Shown piece after piece: positions 1 through 7,464 of a DNA stretch of 8,521 nt; position 1 is the first letter of the stretch, and every line of letters starts with the position of its first letter. Both the position numbers and the translations under genes were made by a program. Origin of the DNA: an uncultured Marvinbryantia sp. (GTDB lineage: Bacteria > Bacillota > Clostridia > Lachnospirales > Lachnospiraceae); contig CANQJX010000070.1 in NCBI GenBank assembly GCA_947624335.1, forward strand, positions 1-8,521, in the 5' to 3' direction. A model generated the notes under the pieces. The model was given only the letters and a program-made list of their open reading frames with translations. It did not search any database and was not told the origin of the DNA.

Positions 1-1658
1 TGCAGGGCACGATGGTAACGGTCAACCATGAGATCGAGTTTGATCTGGCGGAGGAAATCGCTCTGGAATATAACTGTATTGCGGAGCATGAGGTTAAGGT
101 AGACGTGATTGCGGAACTGCTTAAAGAAGAGGAGGACGCGCAGGAGACTCTGGTAGCGCGACCGCCGGTTGTCTGCGTTATGGGGCATGTCGATCACGGA
201 AAAACGTCTCTTCTGGACGCGATCCGAAATACGCATGTAATCGCAAAAGAAGCGGGCGGCATCACGCAGCATATCGGCGCGTATACCGTTAATGTAAACG
301 GGCAGAGAATTACGTTCCTGGATACGCCGGGACACGAGGCGTTTACCGCGATGCGTATGCGCGGAGCCAACGCGACGGATATCGCGATTCTGGTTGTCGC
401 CGCGGACGACGGCGTAATGCCGCAGACGATAGAGGCGATCAACCATGCAAAGGCTGCGGAGACGCAGATCGTAGTGGCGATCAACAAGATTGATAAGCCC
501 GGCGCCAATGTAGAGCGTGTCAAACAGGAGCTGTCCGAGCATGGGCTGGTTCCGGAAGACTGGGGCGGGGACACGGTGTTTGTCCCGGTGTCCGCGCATA
601 CGCATGAAGGACTGGATAACCTGCTGGAAATGCTTCTGCTGACCGCAGAGGTGGCGGAACTGAAGGCGAATCCAAACAGAAAAGCGCGCGGCCTGGTGAT
701 TGAAGCGGAACTGGATAAGGGGAAAGGCCCGGTTGCGACCGTGCTGGTGCAAAAAGGTACTCTGCATGTGGGCGACGCGGTCGCCGCGGGTTCCTGCTAC
801 GGTAAAGTGCGCGCCATGATGGACGACAAAGGCAGAAGGGTAAAAGAAGCGGATCCTTCTACGCCGGTTGAGATTCTGGGTCTTTCGGACGTCCCGAACG
901 CCGGAGAGGTTTTTGTGGCGTGTGAAAATGAGAAAGAAGCGAGAAATTTTGCAGAGACTTTTATCAGCGAGAGCAGAGAACGGCTTTTGGAAGAGACAAA
1001 GTCGCGTATGTCGCTGGATGATCTGTTCAGCCAGATCCAGGCGGGCAACCTCAAAGAACTTGGCATTATTGTAAAAGCGGACGTGCAGGGATCGGTAGAA
1101 GCGGTGAAACAAAGCCTGCTGAAGCTTTCCAATGACGAAGTGGCAGTAAAGATCATCCACGGCGGCGTGGGCGCGATCAATGAGTCGGATGTCAGCCTTG
1201 CCTCGGCATCCAACGCAATTATCATCGGCTTTAACGTGCGCCCGGACGCGATGGCAAAGGCCAGCGCGGAGCGCGAGAACGTAGACGTTCGCCTGTACCG
1301 CGTGATTTATGACGCGATTGCGGATGTGGAAGCGGCAATGAAGGGCATGCTTGATCCGGTTTATGAGGAAAAGGTAATCGGACACGCGGAAGTGCGCCAG
1401 ACGTTTAAGGCGTCCGGCGTGGGAACAATTGCCGGCTCCTATGTGCTGGACGGCGTCTTTCAGAGAAATTGCTCCGTGCGCATTACGCGCGAGGGCGAGC
1501 TGATTTACGAAGGCGCCCTGGCGTCCCTGAAGCGTTTTAAAGACGATGTGAAAGAAGTGCGCGCGGGTTATGAGTGCGGTCTTGTATTTGAAAAATTTAA
1601 TGATGTGAAGGAATTCGATCAGATTGAGGCTTATATCATGGTCGAAGTGCCCAGATAG
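1..1658 (+). CDS. infB: Translation initiation factor IF-2, 3' part (N-terminus off left edge)
   Basis: This is the translational GTPase that delivers fMet-tRNA to the 30S subunit and promotes joining of the 50S. The frame is open to the left edge, and the codons before the ATG at 12 read Q-G-T, matching the IF2 stretch just before the G domain. That Met is therefore internal, and the IF2 N-terminal domain lies outside the window. Counting from the Met at 12, the GTPase motifs are all present: G1 GHVDHGKT at 58-65, the GGITQHIGAY switch region, G3 DTPGHE at 104-109, G4 NKID at 158-161 and G5 SAH at 194-196. Domain II follows, then the IF2-specific domain III (LGIIVKADVQGSVEAV) and a C-terminal domain IV that contacts fMet-tRNA, ending in VEVPR before a TAG stop. 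The 548 residues seen account for the whole conserved core. rbfA begins 10 bases after the stop. Identification is firm; only the 5' extent is unknown. Confidence 0.97.
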   Translation, partial: QGTMVTVNHEIEFDLAEEIALEYNCIAEHEVKVDVIAELLKEEEDAQETLVARPPVVCVMGHVDHGKTSLLDAIRNTHVIAKEAGGITQHIGAYTVNVNGQRITFLDTPGHEAFTAMRMRGANATDIAILVVAADDGVMPQTIEAINHAKAAETQIVVAINKIDKPGANVERVKQELSEHGLVPEDWGGDTVFVPVSAHTHEGLDNLLEMLLLTAEVAELKANPNRKARGLVIEAELDKGKGPVATVLVQKGTLHVGDAVAAGSCYGKVRAMMDDKGRRVKEADPSTPVEILGLSDVPNAGEVFVACENEKEARNFAETFISESRERLLEETKSRMSLDDLFSQIQAGNLKELGIIVKADVQGSVEAVKQSLLKLSNDEVAVKIIHGGVGAINESDVSLASASNAIIIGFNVRPDAMAKASAERENVDVRLYRVIYDAIADVEAAMKGMLDPVYEEKVIGHAEVRQTFKASGVGTIAGSYVLDGVFQRNCSVRITREGELIYEGALASLKRFKDDVKEVRAGYECGLVFEKFNDVKEFDQIEAYIMVEVPR

Positions 1659-1668
1659 AGGTAGGGAA

Positions 1669-2067
1669 ATGAGAAAAAACAGCATCAAAAACACACGGGT
1701 CAACAGCGAGGTTTTGCGCGAGCTGTCCAATATTATCCGCAGCGAGATCAAGGATCCCAGAATCCATGCGCTGACTTCGGTGGTGTCGGTGGAGGTAGCG
1801 CCGGATCTCAAGACCTGCAAAGCGTATATCAGCGTGCTGGGGGATGAAAAAGCACAGCAGGATACGATGGAGGGGCTGACCTCGGCTTTGGGGTTTATAC
1901 GACGTCAGCTCGCCAGAAATTTAAATTTGCGCAATACTCCTGAGATTCGTTTTATTCCGGATCAGTCGATTGAGCATGGAATCCGGATTTCAAAGCTGAT
2001 TCAGGAGAACCATGTGGAAAGAGCGGAGGAAGAGTATGAAAATAACGGGCATGAAGAAGATCAGTGA
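1669..2067 (+). CDS. rbfA: 30S ribosome-binding factor A
   Basis: RbfA is a small KH-fold protein that binds the immature 30S subunit near helix 1 of 16S rRNA and is needed for late maturation and cold adaptation. The 132-residue product has the family signature from its start: RVNSEVLRELSNIIRSEIKD, then DPRI, the VSVEVAPDLKTCKAYISVLG strand region, and the C-terminal RNTPEIRFIPDQSIEHGIRI segment. The start chosen is the ATG at 1669, preceded by a GGTAGGGA ribosome binding site. The same frame is open further upstream to a TTG at 1624, but that would extend into infB with sequence unlike RbfA. The acidic tail (ERAEEEYENNGHEEDQ) is variable in the family. It sits 10 bases after infB, and its 3' end overlaps the next gene, which suggests translational coupling. 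Confidence 0.95.
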   Translation: MRKNSIKNTRVNSEVLRELSNIIRSEIKDPRIHALTSVVSVEVAPDLKTCKAYISVLGDEKAQQDTMEGLTSALGFIRRQLARNLNLRNTPEIRFIPDQSIEHGIRISKLIQENHVERAEEEYENNGHEEDQ

Positions 2068-3016
2068 GGAACTGCAGGGAGTGAGGACGGTCGGAATTGC
2101 CGGACATGTGCGCCCGGACGGAGACTGCATCGGCTCCTGTATGGGCATGAAGCATTATCTGGAAGAAAACTTTAAGCAGTTGGAAACGGTGGACGTTTAT
2201 CTGGAAGAGATTCCGGAAAAGTTTACGATTTTAAAAGGTACGCAGGAAGTACACCGCAGTTATGAGGAAGACCATGTTTACGACCTGTTTATTTCGCTGG
2301 ACTGCGCGGATGAAAAGAGGCTTGGCCCTGCGCTGAAATATCTGCAAAGCGCGAAACGCAGCATCTGTTACGATCATCATATCAGCAATCCGGGCTTTGC
2401 GCAGAAAAATTTTATTTTTCCGGAAAGCAGTTCCACTTCGGAAGTGATCTTTCATGTAATGGATGAGGAAAAGATTTCGATGGAAACGGCAAAGGCGCTT
2501 TATATGGGGCTGGTACATGACACCGGCGTGTTCCAGTACGCCTGTACGCGCCCGGAGACGCTGGAAGTGGCGGCCAGCCTGCTGCGCAAGGGGATCGACG
2601 GGAGCTACATAGCGGACGTTACGTTTACGGAAAAAACCTATGTGCAGAATCAGGTTCTGGGAAGGGCGCTGATGGAGAGCATCCTCGTGCTGGACGGCAA
2701 TTGCATTGTCAGCGGTTTCCGCTTAAAGGATATGGATTTTTACGGCGTGCATCCGGTCGATCTGGACGGGATCGTCAGCCAGCTCCGCCAGACAAAGGGA
2801 GTGGAGACGGCGATCTTCCTGCATGAGATCGGAAATCAGCAGTATAAAGTAAGCATGCGCTCCAAATCAAAGGTGGATGTCAGCAGGATCGCCGCTTACT
2901 TTGGCGGCGGCGGGCATATACGCGCCGCGGGCTGTACGATGCAGGGCACGTTCCATGACGTGGTCAACAATCTGACGTCGCAGATTGAAAAACAATTAAA
3001 GGCGGAAGAAGCATGA
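2036..3016 (+). CDS. nrnA: DHH/DHHA1 phosphoesterase, bifunctional oligoribonuclease / pAp phosphatase (NrnA type)
   Basis: A 326-residue member of the DHH family, which uses two metal ions to hydrolyse short oligoribonucleotides (nanoRNA) to mononucleotides and often 3'-phosphoadenosine 5'-phosphate to AMP. All motifs are present: HVRPDGDCIGS at 24-34 (H24, D28, D30), D89 in SLDCAD, DHH at 113-115, HDTG at 161-164, and the substrate-binding DHHA1 glycine loop GGGGHIRAAG at 290-299. Length is typical. The ATG at 2036 is preferred because GGAGGA lies 5 bases upstream and the protein then starts like its relatives. An in-frame ATG at 2012 with AGGAG before it would add eight residues (MWKERRKS). 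The gene overlaps rbfA by 32 bases and truB by 4. The position between rbfA and truB is common in Clostridia. Substrate range (nanoRNA, pAp or c-di-NMP products such as pApA) cannot be read from sequence alone. Confidence 0.92.
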   Translation: MKITGMKKISEELQGVRTVGIAGHVRPDGDCIGSCMGMKHYLEENFKQLETVDVYLEEIPEKFTILKGTQEVHRSYEEDHVYDLFISLDCADEKRLGPALKYLQSAKRSICYDHHISNPGFAQKNFIFPESSSTSEVIFHVMDEEKISMETAKALYMGLVHDTGVFQYACTRPETLEVAASLLRKGIDGSYIADVTFTEKTYVQNQVLGRALMESILVLDGNCIVSGFRLKDMDFYGVHPVDLDGIVSQLRQTKGVETAIFLHEIGNQQYKVSMRSKSKVDVSRIAAYFGGGGHIRAAGCTMQGTFHDVVNNLTSQIEKQLKAEEA

Positions 3017-3906
3017 TTCACGGAGTGATCAATCTTTATAAAGAAAAAGGATATACTTCGCACGACGCGGTGGCAAAGCTGCGCGGAATCCTTCATCAGA
3101 AAAAAATCGGTCATACAGGCACGCTCGATCCGGACGCGGAGGGCGTGCTGCCTGTATGTATGGGAGCCGCAACAAAACTGTGCGATATGCTGACGGATAC
3201 GGAAAAGGAATACCGCGCGCGGATGCTTCTGGGGCAGACGACCGATACGCAGGACACAACGGGGCGAATACTTGCGCAAAGCGCGCAGCTTCCGCCAATA
3301 CAGCGGATACAGGAAGCCATCGATTCCTTCATCGGCGGATACGATCAGATACCGCCCATGTATTCCGCTCTAAAAGTAAACGGAAGAAAGCTCTATGAAC
3401 TGGCGCGCGAGGGAAAGACAGTGGAACGCAAAGCGCGCAGGGTGCAGATTCAAAGCATTATCGCGGAAGAATTTTCGCTGCCCTATGTTACGATGACGGT
3501 CGTATGCTCAAAGGGAACCTATATCCGCACGCTTTGCAGCGACATCGGAGAAAAGCTGGGCTGCGGGGGCTGCATGGCGCAGCTCTGGCGCACGCGCGTG
3601 GGGAATTTTAACATACAGGACAGCCTGAAGATTGCCGACGTGGAGAAACTTTTTGCGGACGGGAAACTGGAGGAAAAGGTTGTACCGGCGGAAGCGATGC
3701 TTTTGGCTTATCCGGCGCTTCACACAAAGGCGGATGCGGACCGGCTGCTTTTTAACGGAAATCCGCTTTTTCGGGAATGTATTCTGGAAGAGCGGCTGCC
3801 GGAAGGCAGGGTGCGAATGCACGATTCCGCTGGGCGCTTTCTGGCGGTTTATGAATATGAGAAAACCAGATGCTTTTACCGTGTGGTAAAAACGTTTTTC
3901 ACATGA
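3013..3906 (+). CDS. truB: tRNA pseudouridine(55) synthase
   Basis: TruB isomerises U55 in the T-loop of nearly all tRNAs to pseudouridine. The 297-residue product begins with GVINLYKEKGYTSHDAV and carries the catalytic-loop motif GHTGTLDPDAEGVLP at 33-47, with D39 as the nucleophilic aspartate. The conserved region IPPMYSALKVNGRKLYELAR lies at 113-132 and the KGTYIRTLCSDIG motif at 167-179. The C-terminal part from about residue 230 is the smaller RNA-binding domain seen in Firmicute TruB proteins. The ATG overlaps the preceding TGA as ATGA (3013-3016), and the Shine-Dalgarno is weak (GGCGGAAG), so translation probably depends on coupling to nrnA. Family and role are secure. Confidence 0.95.
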   Translation: MIHGVINLYKEKGYTSHDAVAKLRGILHQKKIGHTGTLDPDAEGVLPVCMGAATKLCDMLTDTEKEYRARMLLGQTTDTQDTTGRILAQSAQLPPIQRIQEAIDSFIGGYDQIPPMYSALKVNGRKLYELAREGKTVERKARRVQIQSIIAEEFSLPYVTMTVVCSKGTYIRTLCSDIGEKLGCGGCMAQLWRTRVGNFNIQDSLKIADVEKLFADGKLEEKVVPAEAMLLAYPALHTKADADRLLFNGNPLFRECILEERLPEGRVRMHDSAGRFLAVYEYEKTRCFYRVVKTFFT

Positions 3907-3924
3907 TCCAAGGCGGGGACGAAG

Positions 3925-4875
3925 ATGAAATATGTAGAAGGTTTTATGGACTATACAATGGACAGGGATACCGCCATTACCTTAGGGAAATTTGACGGGC
4001 TGCACCGCGGGCATCAAAAGCTGATCCGCCGGATCTGCGGACAGCCGGGACTGGCGGGCACGGTCGTTACCGTCTGGCCGGATCCCAAGATCCGGGCGCT
4101 GCTGACAAAAAGCGAAAAGAAAGAACTGCTCCGCTCTTTGGGAGTCCAGTGGTGGCTCGACTGCCCGTTTCTGCCGCAGATAGCGAGAATGGAGCCGGAA
4201 CTGTTTGTGCGCGAGGTGCTGGTGGGAAGGCTGCGCGCGAAATATATTGCGGTCGGAAGCGATTTCCGCTTTGGCTATCAAAGAAAAGGCGACTGCAGGC
4301 TTTTGCAGAGTGTTGCGGGAGAACTGGGCTGCGCGGTGGAGATTGTGCCAAAAGAACGGTTTGAGGGCAGACAGATCAGCAGCAGTCATGTCAAAGAAGC
4401 GCTGGCGCAGGGCAATATGGAACTGGTGAATACTCTGCTGGGCTATCCTTATACGGTGCAGGGAGAGGTTTTGCACGGAAGAAGGATCGGACGCACGCTG
4501 GGAATGCCGACGACAAACCTGATTCCTTCCGCCGGGAAACTGCTTCCGCCAAACGGCGTCTATGCGACGAAAACCATTCTTTATCCGCCGGAGGACGGCG
4601 CAGGAGAGGAGACGGAACCGGAAGTATATGATGGGATCACCAACGTCGGCTATAAGCCGACGGTCGGGGAATACTTCCGCGGCGTGGAAACATACCTGTT
4701 CGGCGTGGACCGCGATTTGTACGGCAGGACGATTGCCGTGCAGTTTTATTCCTTTGAACGCCCGGAACAGAAATTTGCGGATATGGGGGCGCTGAAAGAA
4801 CAGATGCACCGCGATATTGAATTTGGCAGGAATTATTTTGCGAGAGGCCAAAAAGGCGATAAAATAAACAGTTGA
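3925..4875 (+). CDS. ribF: Bifunctional riboflavin kinase / FMN adenylyltransferase (FAD synthetase)
   Basis: RibF phosphorylates riboflavin to FMN and then adenylylates FMN to FAD. The 316-residue product has the N-terminal nucleotidyltransferase module: GKFDGLHRGHQ at 21-31 with the HxGH motif H27-H30, then GSDFRFG at 111-117, and ISSSHVKEAL at 151-160. The C-terminal kinase module has RRIGRTLGMPTTNL at 186-199 (Mg/ATP-binding PTxN), GITNVGYKPTV at 237-247, and VETYLFGVDRDLYG at 254-267 with the likely catalytic E255. Two adenylyltransferase positions differ from the textbook pattern: WPDP at 51-54 where FxPHP is common, and HVK where xIR follows ISS(T/S). A short acidic stretch, PPEDGAGEETEPE, lies in a kinase loop around 221-233. 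The gene starts 18 bases after truB with an imperfect AGGCGGGG ribosome binding site. Its stop codon lies within the rpsO promoter. Function as a flavokinase is clear; FAD synthesis is very likely. Confidence 0.93.
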   Translation: MKYVEGFMDYTMDRDTAITLGKFDGLHRGHQKLIRRICGQPGLAGTVVTVWPDPKIRALLTKSEKKELLRSLGVQWWLDCPFLPQIARMEPELFVREVLVGRLRAKYIAVGSDFRFGYQRKGDCRLLQSVAGELGCAVEIVPKERFEGRQISSSHVKEALAQGNMELVNTLLGYPYTVQGEVLHGRRIGRTLGMPTTNLIPSAGKLLPPNGVYATKTILYPPEDGAGEETEPEVYDGITNVGYKPTVGEYFRGVETYLFGVDRDLYGRTIAVQFYSFERPEQKFADMGALKEQMHRDIEFGRNYFARGQKGDKINS

Positions 4876-4900
4876 CGAAAAACACCGGGTATGGTACACT
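4872..4900 (+). promoter_or_regulatory. Sigma-A-type promoter for rpsO-pnp, overlapping the ribF stop codon
   Basis: The -35 element TTGACG (4872-4877) and -10 element TACACT (4895-4900) are separated by exactly 17 bases, and TGG before the -10 makes it an extended -10 promoter. The ribF TGA (4873-4875) lies inside the -35 hexamer. Predicted transcription starts near 4907. Together with the lack of a terminator after ribF, this implies that rpsO-pnp is transcribed both by read-through and from its own promoter. The call rests on consensus match only. Confidence 0.8.
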
Positions 4901-4906
4901 TTATGG

Positions 4907-4989
4907 GCATGAGTTCAGCCGACACTCAGGATACGGAGTCTCCGACCGGTTCTTAGTGTCAGGCGATTAGAAAAAAAGGAGGAGACACC
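4907..4989 (+). promoter_or_regulatory. Structured 5' leader of rpsO, candidate S15 autoregulatory RNA
   Basis: The leader can fold into a long hairpin. GCCGACACT (4918-4926) pairs with AGTGTC plus GGC (4955-4960, 4962-4964), leaving A4961 bulged. A small inner stem CGGA/TCCG (4934-4937 with 4941-4944) and a self-complementary ACCGGT (4945-4950) lie within it. The inner strand GTCTCC (4938-4943) is also perfectly complementary to GGAGAC (4981-4986), which overlaps the rpsO Shine-Dalgarno GGAGG (4978-4982). S15 is known to repress its own mRNA through structured leaders in several bacterial groups, with non-homologous folds. Assignment of that role here is inference from position and pairing. 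Confidence 0.5.
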
Positions 4990-5256
4990 ATGATCTCAAA
5001 AGAAAAGAAACAGGCGATTATTGCCGAGTACGGACGCAAGGAAGGCGACACCGGATCGCCGGAAGTACAGATTGCGGTACTGACAGCAAGGATTCAGGAG
5101 CTGACGGCTCATCTGCAGGAGCATCCGAAGGATCATCATTCCAGAAGGGGCCTTCTGAAGATGGTAGGACAGAGACGCGGCCTGCTGGCATATTTAAAGA
5201 AAACTGATATTGAGGGATACCGTACTTTAATTGAGAAATTAGGCATCAGAAAATAA
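4990..5256 (+). CDS. rpsO: 30S ribosomal protein S15
   Basis: S15 is a primary binding protein of the 16S rRNA central domain; it binds the three-way junction of helices 20-22 and forms a bridge to the 50S subunit. The 88-residue product has the usual family length and the diagnostic sequences GDTGSPEVQIAVLTARI and LTAHLQEHPKDHHSRRGLL, followed by QRRGLLAYLKK and the C-terminal LIEKLGIRK. The start is set by a strong AAAGGAGG ribosome binding site seven bases before ATG. It has its own promoter and a structured leader upstream and is followed by pnp after 57 bases, the conserved rpsO-pnp arrangement. Confidence 0.97.
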   Translation: MISKEKKQAIIAEYGRKEGDTGSPEVQIAVLTARIQELTAHLQEHPKDHHSRRGLLKMVGQRRGLLAYLKKTDIEGYRTLIEKLGIRK

Positions 5257-5265
5257 GGCAGAGAC

Positions 5266-5292
5266 AGGGGACGGAGTTTGCCGTCCCTTTCT
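5266..5292 (+). terminator. rpsO-pnp intergenic hairpin, possible attenuator or processing site
   Basis: GGGACGG (5268-5274) and CCGTCCC (5281-5287) form a perfect seven-pair stem around a six-base loop, extendable by a G-U and an A-U pair (5266-5267 with 5288-5289). Only a short interrupted T stretch (TTTCT) follows, so it would be a leaky terminator at best. In E. coli the rpsO-pnp spacer likewise holds a hairpin used for partial termination and ribonuclease processing. Whether this one terminates, is cleaved or stabilises the upstream mRNA is not decidable from sequence. Confidence 0.55.
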
Positions 5293-5313
5293 CGCGGTTA
5301 AGGAGAAAATTAT

Positions 5314-7401
5314 ATGTATAAGAGTTATTCCATGGAACTTGCCGGCAGAACCTTACGGGTTGATGTGGGCAGAGTTGCAGCACAGGCGAACGGTGCAGCC
5401 TTAATGCACTATGGCGATACGACCGTATTGTCTACCGCAACGGCATCGGAGAAGCCGCGGGAAGGAATTGATTTCTTTCCATTAAGTGTAGAATACGAAG
5501 AGAAGATGTATTCCGTCGGGAAAATTCCGGGCGGCTTTAACAAGAGGGAAGGAAAGGCGTCCGAGAACGCCGTGCTGACGGCACGCGTGATCGACCGCCC
5601 GATGCGTCCCCTGTTTCCGAAGGATTACCGCAACGACGTAACGCTGGATAATCTGGTGCTGTCCGTAGACCCGGACTGCGCGCCGGAGCTGACGGCTATG
5701 CTTGGAAGCGCGATTGCGACAGCGATCTCGGATATCCCGTTCGACGGCCCGACTTCCACTACGCAGGTGGGCCTGGTAAACGGCGAGTTTGTGTTTAACC
5801 CGACCGCGGAACAAAGAGCGGTATCCGATATGCAGCTTACGGTTGCTTCTACGAGGGAGAAAGTCATTATGATCGAAGCCGGCGCAAACGAAGTGCCGGA
5901 AGATCAGATGATCGAGGCGATTTTTGCCGCGCATGCCGTAAATCAGGAGGTTATTCAGTTTATCGACAAGATTGTGGCGGAATGCGGGAAAGAAAAGCAC
6001 AGCTATACAAGCTGCGCGGTTCCGGAGGAACTGTTTGCGGCGATCCGCGAGACGGTCTCTCCGGAAGAGATGGAGGAAGCCGTCTTTACCGATGAGAAGC
6101 AGAAACGCGAAGAAAACATCCGCGCAATAAAAGAAAAACTGGAAGAAAAATTTGCCGACAACGAGGAGTGGCTTGCCCTCATCGACGAGGCGGTTTACCA
6201 GTACCAGAAAAAGACGGTCCGCAAGATGATCTTAAAGGATCACAAACGTCCGGACGGACGCGCGATTACCCAGATCCGTCCGCTCGCAGCGGAAGTAGAC
6301 CTGATCCCGCGCGTACACGGGTCCGCCATGTTTACCAGAGGGCAGACGCAGATCTGCACGATTACGACGCTTGCCCCGTTATCGGACGCACAGCGGATCG
6401 ACGGGCTGGACGTAACGGAGACAAGCAAGCGTTATATGCACCACTATAATTTCCCAAGCTACTCCGTGGGCGAAACAAAACCGTCCAGAGGACCGGGACG
6501 CCGCGAAATCGGTCACGGCGCGCTGGCGGAGCGGGCGCTTGTTCCGGTGCTTCCCAGCGAGGAAGAATTTCCGTATGCGATCCGTACCGTGTCCGAGACA
6601 TTTGAATCGAACGGTTCTACTTCGCAGGCAAGCATCTGCGCGTCCTCCATGTCGCTGATGGCGGCGGGCGTGCCGATCAAGAAGGCTGTCGCGGGCATTT
6701 CCTGCGGCCTGGTAACGGGCGAGACGGACGATGATTACATTGTTCTGACCGATATTCAGGGATTGGAAGATTTCTTCGGCGATATGGACTTTAAGGTAGC
6801 GGGCACCCATAAGGGCATCACGGCGATCCAGATGGATATTAAGATCCACGGACTTACCCGCCCCATTATTGAGGAAGCGATCGCGCGCACAAGGGAAGCG
6901 CGTCTGTATATCCTCGACGAAGTGATGGCGAAAACAATCGCCGAACCGAGACCGGAACTGAGCGAATACGCTCCGAAGATCATATCGATCAACATTGATC
7001 CGCAGAAGATCGGCGATGTGGTCGGCCAAAGAGGAAAGACCATCAACACGATTATCGAGCGTACCGGCGTAAAGATTGACATTACGGACGACGGCGCGGT
7101 CTCCATCTGCGGAACCGATAAAGAAGAAATGGCGAAAGCGATGGATATGATCCGCATTATTACCACGGACTTTGAAGCGGGACAGGTATTTACCGGAACC
7201 GTGGTCAGCATCAAGGAGTTTGGCGCATTTCTGGAGTTTGCTCCCGGCAAGGAGGGCATGGTCCATATCTCCAAGATCTCCAAGGGCAGAATCGATAAGG
7301 TGGAAGATGTTCTCAACCTCGGCGACGTGGTAAAGGTGGTCTGCCTGGGCAAAGACAAGATGGGCAGAATCAGCTTCAGCATGAAAGACATCGAGCAGTA
7401 A
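5314..7401 (+). CDS. pnp: Polyribonucleotide nucleotidyltransferase (PNPase)
   Basis: PNPase is a trimeric phosphorolytic 3'-5' exoribonuclease that turns RNA into nucleoside diphosphates and can also add heteropolymeric tails; it is central to mRNA decay. The 695-residue product is full length. The first RNase PH domain contains GGFNKREGK and the IDRPMRPLF motif. A helical linker spans about residues 235-310. The second RNase PH domain carries the GDMDFKVAGT motif at 489-498, with the catalytic-site aspartates D486 and D492. A KH domain with GxxG loop GQRG at 571-574 follows, then an S1 domain from about 623 to 692 (GQVFTGTVVSIKEFGAFLEF to GRISFSMK). The ATG has AAGGAG eight bases upstream (5300-5305). 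It is downstream of rpsO and ends the cluster at a strong terminator. Confidence 0.97.
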   Translation: MYKSYSMELAGRTLRVDVGRVAAQANGAALMHYGDTTVLSTATASEKPREGIDFFPLSVEYEEKMYSVGKIPGGFNKREGKASENAVLTARVIDRPMRPLFPKDYRNDVTLDNLVLSVDPDCAPELTAMLGSAIATAISDIPFDGPTSTTQVGLVNGEFVFNPTAEQRAVSDMQLTVASTREKVIMIEAGANEVPEDQMIEAIFAAHAVNQEVIQFIDKIVAECGKEKHSYTSCAVPEELFAAIRETVSPEEMEEAVFTDEKQKREENIRAIKEKLEEKFADNEEWLALIDEAVYQYQKKTVRKMILKDHKRPDGRAITQIRPLAAEVDLIPRVHGSAMFTRGQTQICTITTLAPLSDAQRIDGLDVTETSKRYMHHYNFPSYSVGETKPSRGPGRREIGHGALAERALVPVLPSEEEFPYAIRTVSETFESNGSTSQASICASSMSLMAAGVPIKKAVAGISCGLVTGETDDDYIVLTDIQGLEDFFGDMDFKVAGTHKGITAIQMDIKIHGLTRPIIEEAIARTREARLYILDEVMAKTIAEPRPELSEYAPKIISINIDPQKIGDVVGQRGKTINTIIERTGVKIDITDDGAVSICGTDKEEMAKAMDMIRIITTDFEAGQVFTGTVVSIKEFGAFLEFAPGKEGMVHISKISKGRIDKVEDVLNLGDVVKVVCLGKDKMGRISFSMKDIEQ

Positions 7402-7412
7402 AGAAACGATTC

Positions 7413-7450
7413 AAACAGCAGGCGGCAAAAAGCATGCCTGCTGTTTTTTT
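7413..7450 (+). terminator. Intrinsic terminator after pnp
   Basis: AAACAGCAGGC (7413-7423) pairs perfectly over 11 bases with GCCTGCTGTTT (7436-7446) around a 12-base loop, and a run of seven T (7444-7450) follows. It begins 12 bases after the pnp stop codon and closes the rpsO-pnp transcription unit. Confidence 0.93.
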
Positions 7451-7464
7451 GTGCGCGGTTCCGG

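Noticed and set aside
12..14. ATG at 12 as the start of infB
   Set aside because: The frame is open to the left edge with codons fitting the IF2 sequence, and there is no ribosome binding site; the true start is upstream of the window.
1624..1668. TTG at 1624 as the rbfA start
   Set aside because: The added residues overlap infB and are unlike RbfA; the ATG at 1669 has a good ribosome binding site and starts like the family.
3982..4899. A 305-codon open frame on the minus strand opposite ribF
   Set aside because: It lies almost wholly antisense to a well-recognised RibF, its protein resembles nothing known and is rich in Arg, His and Gln as expected for a shadow frame, and no ribosome binding site supports it.
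6379..7266. A 295-codon open frame on the minus strand opposite pnp
   Set aside because: It is antisense to highly conserved PNPase sequence including the KH and S1 domains; the protein has no recognisable family and is best explained by codon bias of pnp.
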